A stretch of 64,000 bases of DNA from Dryobates pubescens (Eukaryota > Chordata > Aves > Piciformes > Picidae). Positions 36,101 to 45,760 of this stretch are shown here, in pieces. A program made the translations under genes and the position numbers. The notes beneath the pieces were generated by a model that saw only the letters and a list, made by a program, of their open reading frames with translations, was not told the origin of the DNA and ran no database searches. Positions within the stretch are counted from its first letter, which is position 1; the number at the start of each line of letters is the position of its first letter. The stretch is from the NCBI RefSeq assembly GCF_014839835.1, contig NC_071633.1, positions 19,397,001 to 19,461,000 of the forward strand. The letters run 5' to 3'.

Positions 36101-39100
36101 TGGACCATTCTGTGATTCTACCAGAACCAAGGCTTCTGCCTTATTATCTTTCAGGACCAGATGAGGAGGAGGGAGGTCACCACCACCACAACACTGATAC
36201 ACAAGCAAGGCTGTGAAATGAACACCACACTCTGCATAACTGCACTTTTCCTTACTTCCTTGGTGGTTCTTCATCTTCCTGGAACTCACTCTCTTCTTTC
36301 ACTTCTACTTTGATCTCTTTCTGCTTCTCTTTTTCCTCCTTCACCTTGCTAGCTTTCCTCCTCTGCTTTGGTGCTTCCCTACAAAGACATAAACACAACA
36401 GATCACTCCAATACCCTTCCCATTGTCTGCTCTTCAGAAGCATTTAAGCAATAAAAAACCCCTGGAGCTACATTCAGCTCAGTTTATCCAAGTCCCACTT
36501 TCAAGCAGAACTCTGAGCAAGGATTAATATAGAACTTGGCAGCCAGCAGGGCTCTAAAGGCTTCAGTCTGCCAGAGAAGCAGCATTTAGGAAGCACTGAG
36601 TCCACTGGGAGCCATTCCACCTCTGCAGCTAGCACAGGTGCTTTGGGTCACACAGTGCTCATTAACCAAGGTGTCACTTTGGTTGTCTGTGTCTGCAAGC
36701 ACAGCAAAGGCCTAACCCAACTTACTTCTCCAGGTGGGGCCGGTAAGTTTCATCTCTTGGATCATCTTTGAAGGGAACTTCTTCCTCACTGATGAGCATC
36801 TCCTCCTCATCCTCACTGTTGGGAGGGGGAAAAAAACCAAGAGAGGACTTTACACAATCACAGAAACATTCAGCCTGGAACAGAGCCTCAGGATCACCAA
36901 GTCCAGCCAGAACCCTGCTCTGCAAGGCTCACCCCTAAGCCATCTCCCCAAGCACCACATCCAAACCACCGTGAAACACATCCAGGGCTGGGGACTCCAC
37001 CACCTCCCTGGGCAGCACATTCCAATCCCTGACCACTCTTGCCAGGAAAAAATGTTTCCTACTGTCCAGTCTAAACCTGCCCAGTGGCAGCTTGAGGCCA
37101 TTGCCTCTTGTTCTGTCACTAATGACCTGTGAGAAGAGACCAGCAGCAGCCTCTCTGCAAGCTCCTTTCAGGAAGCTGCAGACAGCCAGGAGGTCTCCCC
37201 TCAGCTTCCTCTGCTTCAAACCAACCATCCCCAGCTCCTTCAGTTGCTCCTCATCAGATTCATTATCCAGGCCCTTCCCAGCTTCCTTGCCCTCCTCTGC
37301 ACTGCCTCCAGCACCTCCACAGCTGACTGAGCTGCCCAAAACTGGACACGACACTCAAGGTGTGGCCTCCCCAGAGCTGGGTCCAAGGGGACAATCCTCT
37401 CCCTAGCATCAACAGCTTAAGCCCTGCTGCAGGGATATTCCTGCATCATCCCCTAGGACAGGAAAAGCACTGCTCCACAGCACTTGCTCACCCAGCCTGA
37501 CCTTGGAGAGCTAACAGCTTGCACTGACTAAGAAGCACAATGACAGCCAAAACAGACAGGCTGGGCAGAGCAGTCCCCTCCGACGTGCCCCCTACCCACA
37601 GCCCCTGCTCCTGAGGGAGCAGAGGCAGCAGGTGCGATGCCCAGACCAAATCTCACTGCCCACTCCTCCACAGCACCTCCTGACATCTGCAGTCCACCTG
37701 GAACCCAGACTGAGAGCACACAGGTCCAGGGCTGAGCAAGAACAGAGCTCCTGTGCAGCCCAGAGCCTTCCACAGAGGACATAAAGCAGAGCCCCTCGAG
37801 TGAGCTTCCCCGTCCGGAGGAGCGGCGCGGGAGGCAAACAGCACCGAGGCGTCGCCTACCTGAGTGCAGCGGGAGACTGATGTCCTTCTGTCACCTCTGA
37901 AAGGGAAAGTCGCCATTAGCTTCAGCCTGTTCGCCGCAGTGAGCTCATCCAGATACCTCTGCTGCCGTTCAGTGCCCGGAGCGCCGGCGGCAGAGGGTTC
38001 CCACGGCCGAGCAGCGCCGCGCCCGCGCCGCGCCCGCGCCACGCCCGCGCCACGCCCGCCTTCGAGGCTCCCGGCCCTCGCCCCCTGCAGGCGCCTCCCG
38101 CCCCCCGCCTACCGTACTCCAGCTGGTCCGTGTTCGGCTCCGACTTGCAGACGAGCTGCAGGGAGGCAGCCTTGGGCCTGGCCGCCCGCGGGAGCTCAGG
38201 GTCGCGCTGGCGCCCGGCGGCCGCCCTGCTGCTGCGCCAGCCCCGGCCAGGCCTGCCGGCGCCGCCGGGAGAGCCGTGGCCGAGCGCGCCCGAGACCTCC
38301 TCCTCCTCCTCCTCCTCCTTCTCTTCTTTGGGATCTGAAACACCCGTGGCAGTCTCTGTAAGGACACGAAGCGCAACTGCTGCCATTAACTCGCGCCCCC
38401 CGCCCGCCCCGCCGGCTGCTGCCCACAGAGCTGCAGCACAGCCAAGCAGGGCACAGCCCAGGGTGAGCCCCAGCAAGCCTTCATGTAAAGCTCTCGTCGC
38501 AGCCCCTGCTGCCTCCAAACGGGCTCACACCTCCCCCTGACAAAGGCTTACAGAAACCCCAGCTCACAGGTGCCAGGGGCTGGCAGGGGCCTCTGGAGAT
38601 CGGCAGGTCCAGCCCCCTGCCAGGGCAGGAGCAGAGAACCCAGCACAGGTGGCACAGGAACACATCCAGGTGGGGATGGAAAGGCTCCAGAGGAGGCTCC
38701 TCCACAACCTCTCTGGGCAGCCTGCTCCAGGGCTCTGCGAGCCTCCCAGTGCAGAAGTTCCTCCTCCTGCTGAGGTGGAAGCTCCTGTGCTGCAGTTCAT
38801 ATCCATTGCCCCTTGGCCTATCCCAGGGTGCAGCTGAGCAGAGCCTGTCCCTGTCCCCTCTCTCTTGACCCCCAGCCCTCAGATACTGACAGACATTTAT
38901 TAAATCCCCTCTCAGTTTTCTCCTCTCCAGGCTGAACAGCCCCAGGGCTCTCAGCCTCTCACAGGGCAGTGCTGCAGTCCCTTCAGCATCCTTGTAGCCC
39001 TCCCTTGGCCTCTCTCCAGCAGATCCTGAACTGAGGAGCTCAGAACTGGATGCAATATTCCAGGTGAGGTCTCACCAGGGCAGATTATTTACTGTCTCTG

Positions 39101-42100
39101 ATCTCTAAGCACAAGACAGACACTCCTGAACCTCAGCAACTGCTTGATGACAGACTAGCTTCAAACCTGGGCCATGTTAGAAGCCAGGCTGGGAGAATCC
39201 CCCAAACACATAATTAAGCAGGCTTGGACACCTTGTAATTACCCTGAGGAATCTGAGCTGGATGCTCCCAGCCTCAAGCTCAAGCCAAAGGCATCATGAG
39301 CCCTGTTAGCCCAAGGTCTCTGCACTCATTTATAGCTTCTGCAGGTGGTTTCTTTTTGGCTGGTGGCAGAGCTCCAGCCATGGTTTGGCAAGAGAACAGA
39401 ACTGGCTAAGATGTTTGCATGTGAGCAAGTTCCTCCCTTAAAACCAGCATCTCCAAGCCCTTCTCCACAGCACTGCTCTCAACTCGCTCATCCCCCAGCC
39501 TGGATCTGCCAGGACCCAGGTGCAGGACCTTGCACTTGGTCTTGTTGAACCTGATGAGGTTCACAGGAGCCTGATTCTGCCTGAGCACAGTGATGTGAAC
39601 TCTGTGTTGAACAGCAGGTGGGACCAGGGGGATCCTGAGGTCTCTCCCAACATGAACTCTTCACACCAAGCCTTTTGAGTCCTTTTACTTCCAGCATGTA
39701 GCCTGCTCTGTGTGACTCATTCCCCAGTCCTTGATTAACAGAGTGGGAACAGTCACCACCTGACTGGAATACAGGATGCTGAGGCATCACAATCTCACTG
39801 TAGAGCAGCAACCAAGGCCAATGCCTTGCACATATGAAGCCACTCCACCATCAGAGCATGAACTGCATTGACCCACACACCTCCTGACTTCCTGGTTTAG
39901 CAGATCCAGGTGAGCTATGACTGCTTTACATTGTCAGTCCTAACTGTGAACACCTCCAGGGCTTTGGGTGTTTCCTGGAAAGCTAAATCAAACCCAAAGG
40001 CACCTGAAGCCCTCCTCTCAGAAACCTTCCCCTCACACCATGCCCTGCTGCCAGTGCCAGCACACACAGCTGCTCCTGGAAGAGGCCTGCTCCCCTGAGT
40101 CAGGCACTCGGCTGAAAATCTCTTAGCAAGGGATTTTCAAAGCTCCTTGGGGTGTTGAAAGAGACCTCTGCCAGGACACATTTCTACCACTCCCCACTCT
40201 GCTTCACTCCTCTGCAGTGAAGCTGTTCAAGGAGCCTTCCCCACAAGAGCCCTCCTCCTTTGTACTTCCTCCTCTGCCTCAGCATGGCTCTGAACACCCT
40301 GATCTAGTGTGAGGGGTCCCTGCCCATGGCAGGGGGATTGGAACTGGATGATCCCTGAGGTCCTTTCCAACCCTGACAGTCTTGACATTGCCAAGAATAC
40401 CCCAAAAAGGCCTCAGTGCCAATGAAAATGACAAACTGAAAGCACACAGGAGAAGTAAGTTGCATAAACCAAACCTCCACATCATCTGCTCTGCACAACT
40501 CCAGCAGAGCAGCACCAGGCACACAGAGCCTGAGTGTTCATTCATGGGGTGACACCTCTGTACCAACCCTTCCAACCCCACCCTCTTCCTTCTTACTGTG
40601 GCAGGAGCAATCTGCTCCCAGTCTGCAGCTCCAAAACCTCAAAGACAAAGCACAGATGGAAGGCAACACACACACAACAAAAACAGCCAGAGGGGCTCCA
40701 GCACCAAGCACAAACCTAGCAGCACCTCTGTATGCAGCCACTACTCCAGGACAGCTGCACAGCCTGGTCTTTCACCTGCTACAGAAAGAACTTCACTCAG
40801 AGCCTTTAGAGTGATTGGCAAACAGCAGAGGCAAAACAATCTTACTGAAAAAAAGAGAGTGGATGAGAGTTTGCAGCTGGCTTGGATGTAATATTAAATG
40901 GGAGAAGTGGCTTTTGCTTGACTGCTGACCTGGCTGGAAGAGTCACACCAAGCACTGGGAAGGAAGCAGGTCAAGGATGTTCACTGAGCTAGATCCCAAT
41001 CACTAAAGCTATCCAGGCCTAAGCAAAATGAAAATCATTTCCCCAAGAACACAGAGAGCAGCTTGGGAAGCCAGATGTGAATCCTGCTACTACTACATTG
41101 CCTGACTCCAGCCCCATCAATTCTCTGATCAGCTGAGGTGGATCGTTGCACTGCTGCAGCGGAGCTGCGGGCACAAAGAGGAGGGAAATGTTTGCCACTG
41201 CACGGCTGAGCAGGGCCAGGCAGGGAATGCAAGCAGCACCACCTCCTAGCTCTGACACAACACACACCTCTAACCTTCCCACCACACCTGCACACTCAAA
41301 CCTTTGTGTTTGTGCTCCCAAGCCAAGAGAAGTGCCTGCCCCCACGGCACCACCGAGAGCAGCAGCGCTGCCCCCGGCCCAGCAGCTCGCCGGCAGCGCA
41401 GATTCAGCCAGGGCTGCACACATCACAGCCAAGAAGAGATGGAGAAGGACCTGGGGGTGCTGCTGGACAACAAGTTCTGCATGGGGCAGCAGTGTGCCCT
41501 GGTGGCCAAGAGGGCCAATGGGGTCCTGGGGTGCATTCAGAGGAGTGTGTCCAGCAGAGCCAGGGAGGTTCTCCTCCCCCTCTACTTTGCCCTGGTGAGA
41601 CCTCACCTGCAATACTGCAGCCAGCTCTGGAAAGCTGCAGCTTGCTTACATCTGAACAGGCTGCTTCCAACATTCTGTGCTAAAGGCCACAAAGGAGGGA
41701 GTGGGAAGGAAGTTTCTCTCCTGCAAAGTGCCTTATCTGTCTGAGGAAGGCACTTCATTTGCTCTGCCTCATGCCTTCCCCAACAAGCACAAGCATGGTG
41801 CAGCCACCTCATCCAGCTGGAGCACAGAGGCACAGATTTCTCACCTCTGTGTTTCTAAAGACTGGAGGGGAAAAAGCCACAAACAAAGCAAAGCAAAGCA
41901 AACCAAACCAAAAATCAGCAAAGCAGATTTCCTTTGGGCTCCTCAGTGACAATTTCCATTCTGACTGGGAGGCTCATCACTTCAAAAAGAGCCCAAGAAC
42001 CGGAGGAAACACCTTTTCCACTCTCACATTTTAGGGCAGCTGAGTTTCCCACAGCCTAAAGCTAAAACCCTAAAATGGAAGGAGTGCAGAGAGCCCCAGA

Positions 42101-44557
42101 TGTGGGAAACCTCAGACTGGCATTTGCTATTTTCAAGCAAGTCCCAGGGAAGAGTGGGGTTAAAGTGGAACTGTTCTGCCCATTTTTCCACCCCTACCAC
42201 ATAAACATTTCTCCTGAAGGGTACCCAAGACGCTGGACTCACCACAAAGCTGTGATGTTGGCACTACATGAAGTGATGACCCCAGGCCTTCTGCCACACT
42301 CCTGCGATTGTGCCTTGGCCCAAGGGGTTGAACCTCTCTTACAATGAATCCTCTGCCCACCCTCTGTGCAGCAAGAGCCAAATGCACACCAGTGGGGCCT
42401 GTGCTAAACACACATTGGCTAATTCTGCAGCAATCCACCTTGCCAGCCAGAATTCTGATGGATTTCAACACTGTCATGGCTTGAGTTGAACCTGCTGCTG
42501 ATTCAAACCAATACAAACCCCCAAGGGAACAGAGAGCTACTGAAGTACCAGACTAAAAGGCACCCTTCAAGACACAGATGCCTGCAAACAACAACTGAAC
42601 AGCTCCAGCAGAAAGGTGAAGTCATTTGCACAGGTGTCTGACCTTCCTTCCTCACCACTTCAGGTCTCTGACAGTTCTCTAGGGCCAGACCAAAACCAAC
42701 ACTGCACAAAGCCTTTCACTTGGAGCTGCTTCAGAAGTCATCACTGCATGAGGAGCAAAGCCCTCTAACATTTTGTTTGGACAAGAAGCTGTTAAGTAGA
42801 GAGGCAGAGTTCACATGGCTGGCAGTGGCAGCACAGAAGTTCTGCTCCTGGCTGCATGCCCCCCAGCTGGGGCTTTCTGGGTTAGACTCATCAAGCTCCT
42901 CTCTCCTCTTCAAAACTTTGCTCTTTCATCCTTGAAGACACAAGCATGAGAAATTCACCATCCACCAAAGCCAGAACATGGCAAGGGTAAATATTTGAAT
43001 ACTCTCACTTCAAGACCTCTTTCACATGTCTCTTGAGGACCCACACCTGTACTTTAAGACCAGCAGCACTGATAGCAGCCCTGGGTTTGCTGCCTCCTGA
43101 GAACCACTGCATAACAAGAGCTGTCAAATGGTGTGGCCTCAACCTCCCCCAGCACAGCAAGACCCTGGTGCTTATCTAAAAGAGTAACTTTTAACACACT
43201 GAGCACAAGCAGCAGCAGCAGTTTATTGCAGTTCCAGAGTCTTGACAGAGACCTTGGGAAAAAAGAGCCAATCATCAAGCAACAAAACACTCTTTAAAAG
43301 GGCTCCAAGAGATGCTTGGCTGCCTTTGTGGGAAAGCTCTGACTTTCTGGGTGGCATACAAGAGTAAGAGAGTGATTTAGCTCTTACCTTTACCAGCTGC
43401 TTTATCTGTGCACCTGAAAAAAAGAGTACAAAACATGAACATGAGAGAGCTCCTACAGCATGGCAGCAGAAACAAGAAAATAGATGATGCTGAGAACAAA
43501 CCCTGACTCCCAACTGGGGGCAGACCCATTGCCATGTTCTCAAATCACTGCTTTCAACCCCATAAACCAAGGTGGACTGCCTCACCCAGAAAAAGTTTAG
43601 GTGAGCTGGAACAATAAAGCAGCAAGAGCCCACTCTGGCCCACAGCAAGACTAAACTGAAGAGGCTGTGGTCAGAGAAAGGCAGCTCAGCTCCAGGACCA
43701 AGTGCCCCAAGCACCCTGGTGCAGGTGACTGCAGTGGTGACTGCTCTGCTACTCCAGAAAGAATGCAGCAATGAGATGCTGTCATCCTCTCCAGGAAAAC
43801 AAACGCCGCCACCGCCTTCACCGATGCCCTGGGGCATACAGGGCCAAAACAAGCTGGAGACCGAGGAGCACGGAGGAAGGCAGATGCTCTTCCCGAGGAC
43901 GCTGCGCGGCCGGCGGCTCACAAGGTGCTTCGGTTCGACTCACAGTCGAAGGCACACCTGCCGCAACAGGCAGGGCGGCCGTGAGCCGGTGGCACTTGAG
44001 ACACTGTTTTTCTCGGGCAGGGACCGGTGGGGCCGGCCCGCAACAAAGAGGCACAGCGCCGGGGCACCCCCCAGACGGAAGCGGGCCCCGGGGCCTAGGT
44101 GCCACCCGAACGGGACAGAGAAGAGGCCCCTCGTCCAGGACAGCTTCCCAGCCTCCCACCCCCGATCGCGACCCAAGGGAGAGCGGGGACCAAGCCCGGT
44201 GCCGCAGGGCACTCACCCGGCCCGAGGGGCCTTCTTGGCCGCGGGTGGCGTTTCGGCGGCGAGCTGCTCGGCGGCGGGGCGGGCCCCGGGGCTACTCCGC
44301 CGGCGCCGAGGATACTCGGCCTTACGACGGCGAGAAACGGCGGCAGCGGCTCCCCCCGCGGCCGAGGCGGCAGCGGCCCGGCCCCGTTCCCGGCCGCCCC
44401 TTAGCACACGGCTGCCTCCAGACTCCTCCCCTTGATCGGCGGCGGACAGGGGCGGACGGCGGCGACCCGAAGGCGGCGGCCTCTCAGCCGCCGCCGGCGG
44501 GCCTTGGGCAGGTGGCTGCTCCTCGGCGCCCGCCGGCTCCTCGGTGCCCGCCGGCAT
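30124..44557 (-). CDS. ZFP91: ZFP91 zinc finger protein, atypical E3 ubiquitin ligase
   Basis: Eleven exons splice in phase: 44557-44217, 43413-43388 (26 nt), 38334-38113, 37896-37860 (37 nt), 36815-36726, 36378-36256, 32939-32889, 32416-32338, 32057-31943, 31433-31334, 30634-30124. The CDS is 1695 nt, 564 aa, against about 570 in human. Order: MPAGTEEP start, Ala/Arg-rich region with [15 protein letters not shown], poly-Glu tract, acidic block [20 protein letters not shown], Lys/Glu-rich nuclear localisation region, five C2H2 fingers (for example [61 protein letters not shown]), and the conserved tail [16 protein letters not shown]. The nuclear protein is described as promoting K63-linked ubiquitination of NIK in non-canonical NF-kB signalling. 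The CxxCG of the fourth finger, the cereblon neosubstrate degron in human, is kept. Confidence 0.97.
30907..31300 (+). mobile_element. CR1 LINE 3' fragment in ZFP91 intron
   Basis: Sense-oriented CR1: gacagagaggaggctgaggg, ctacaactacctgaaaggag, the gagctgcccagggaggtgct block, then ggttggacttggtgatcctg and a gtgattctgt 3' end. This end type differs from the ggaagggacct copies, indicating another CR1 subfamily. Confidence 0.92.
33425..33668 (+). mobile_element. CR1 LINE 3' fragment in ZFP91 intron
   Basis: Sense orientation: catgaggaggaacttctgca, gagcaggctgcccagagagg, ctccttctctggagcccttc, ending in gaggtcccttccaaccccta and catcctgtgctgtg. Well preserved. Confidence 0.92.
34589..35345 (-). mobile_element. 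CR1 LINE, longer 3' segment including the end of the reverse transcriptase ORF
   Basis: Antisense copy of about 750 bp. The low end carries the CR1 3' tail (cacaggatgccagggcttgg). The high end translates on - to the C-terminal CR1 ORF2 block ([18 protein letters not shown]). The reading frame is not continuous, so this is a dead copy. Confidence 0.92.
35652..35705 (-). mobile_element. Short CR1 LINE 3' tail, antisense
   Basis: About 50 bp reading catagaatggtctaggctgg, aagggacct and ctcatccagtc, the extreme 3' end of a CR1 on the - strand. It abuts a sense CR1. Confidence 0.75.
35697..36120 (+). mobile_element. CR1 LINE 3' segment, sense
   Basis: Runs from ggctggagcagctctgctct through agcctgctgatgagaaggct and ggatgacctctggaggtccc to gattcta. 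With the 35652-35705 fragment it forms an inverted pair with the 3' ends pointing outward. Confidence 0.9.
36856..37405 (-). mobile_element. CR1 LINE 3' segment in ZFP91 intron
   Basis: Antisense copy of the gtgattctgt-ended subfamily: aatcacagaaacattcagcc, cctcaggatcaccaagtcca, cacctccctgggcagcacat, then the cctgtgagaagagaccagca block. It begins within about 40 bp of ZFP91 exon 5. Confidence 0.92.
38558..39085 (-). mobile_element. CR1 LINE 3' segment
   Basis: Antisense: ctcacaggtgccaggggctg, ggcctctggagatcgg, ctctgggcagcctgctccag, then ctctccaggctgaacagccc and caatattccaggtgaggtct. Confidence 0.92.
39440..39610 (-). mobile_element. CR1 LINE internal fragment
   Basis: Contains accttgcacttggtcttgtt and gaacctgatgaggttcacag, a conserved internal CR1 block upstream of the 3' UTR, in antisense. 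Confidence 0.75.
40280..40390 (+). mobile_element. CR1 LINE 3' tail
   Basis: Sense tail: gggattggaactggatgatc, cctgaggtcctttccaaccc, ending tgacagtcttgacattg. Short, 5'-truncated. Confidence 0.8.
41435..41640 (+). mobile_element. CR1 LINE fragment, end of the reverse transcriptase ORF
   Basis: Translates on + to the CR1 ORF2 C-terminal block [20 protein letters not shown] followed by [20 protein letters not shown] and [15 protein letters not shown]. Only about 200 bp survives; the 3' UTR is absent. Confidence 0.9.
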
Positions 44558-45760
44558 CGGGGCGGCGAGCGGCAGGACCACAGCTACGCCTGCGGGCTCC
44601 ACCCTCCCTCCCGCCAAACCTCACCTCGCCCGCCTCGGCCGCGCCCAATCACCGCCCACCGCCCACCTCCGCGCGGGGGAGCGAAGGACCCACCTCCTCC
44701 CGCGCCCGCCAATACGCGGGCGGGAAGCGAAGGATAGCCACGCCTCCCAGCTCCGCCTCCTCCTTCCCGCGACCCTCCCGCCCGTCTCCTCCGCTCGCGC
44801 ACCACCTGGCCAATGGGCTGCCCGACTGCGACGGGGCCCGCCCCCTCCACTGTCGTGCGGCCAATGAGCGGGCCACGCCCCGCACGCCCCGGGCGTGCGC
44901 CACGCCGCGCAGGCGCCGCTAGGGCCACCGCGCTCGCTCTCCCACTCCCCCCCCGGCCGACCCCGCCGCGGCGCCCACCCGAGCGCGGCCCCTTCAGCTG
45001 CCGCTCCGCCGGCCCGCCGCCCGGTTCGCCCCTCCGCCGTGCGTCCGCCGCGGGGCGCTCGGCGCTGCCAGACTCCCTACCGCCGCCGCTGCCTTGCGCC
45101 CCTCCGGCTGCCCCCAGGTCCCGTCACCCTGCGGGCGAGGCCTGGCAGGGAAAGCCGTTCGTCCCCAGCCCCGCGCGGCCGCTCCCTGCCGCCGGGCTGC
45201 GACGCCGCTCGCGGTTCCGGCGAGGCCTGGCGGCGGAGCCTGCTTTTGGCTGTCGCTTCTCCTTTAAGAAAAAAAAAACCGCCCCGTCGGGCGGCGGGTG
45301 AAAGTCGGTGACAAAATGGCGGCCGGCGCAAAGGGGGTGGGGCTTGGCTGTCCTGTACCGCCCTCTTCCGTCCAGCCTCCGCGCATGCGCGCTGCTTGCC
45401 GGGAGATGTAGTTCCCCGCGGCGGAGTAGGCTCGGCCCTGCCGGAAGCGGCCGCGGGGCACGCCGGGAGGCGGCCGGCCGAGCCGCCCTTGCCGCGGACG
45501 GCAGGATGGCGGCCGGCAGGATGGCGGCCGGCGGGCCCGCCCCGGGGCCCAGGCAGTGCCCCTGCGGCCGCAGGATCTCCATAACGGATGAGCACGACCG
45601 TTGCGTCCTCTGCCTTGGAGCGGGCCACGACCCGCTGGGCTGCGGGGTCTGCGCCGCCATGGCCCCCTGCGCCGCTCGGCTTCGCGGGAAGCAGCTCCGC
45701 GCCCTGCTGCAGGCCCGGCCCGGCGCTGGCACTGACCCGCTCCCTGGGCGGGTGAGCTGC
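44150..45760. promoter_or_regulatory. CpG island shared by ZFP91 and the Gag-derived gene
   Basis: CpG-dense block covering ZFP91 exon 1, about 950 bp of spacer and the start of the divergent ORF at 45506. On the ZFP91 side there are several CCAAT boxes (for example near 44643, 44707, 44810 and 44860) suited to NF-Y. The layout suggests a bidirectional, TATA-less promoter region. Confidence 0.7.
45313..45416 (+). promoter_or_regulatory. Core promoter cluster: YY1, NRF1 and ZNF143 sites
   Basis: AAAATGGCGGC at 45313-45323 matches the YY1 element. CGCGCATGCGCG at 45380-45391 matches the NRF1 palindrome. GGGAGATGTAGTTCCC at 45401-45416 matches the ZNF143 (ACTACAATTCCC-type) element. All three are typical of housekeeping TATA-less promoters, and they end about 90 bp before the ATG of the 664-codon ORF. 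Confidence 0.6.

Larger units (their letters stand above)
39611..43387. other. ZFP91 intron 2, mostly unassigned
   Basis: Apart from two short CR1 pieces (40280-40390 and 41435-41640) I see no gene or structural element. Sequence is AT-richer than the flanks. Confidence 0.5.
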
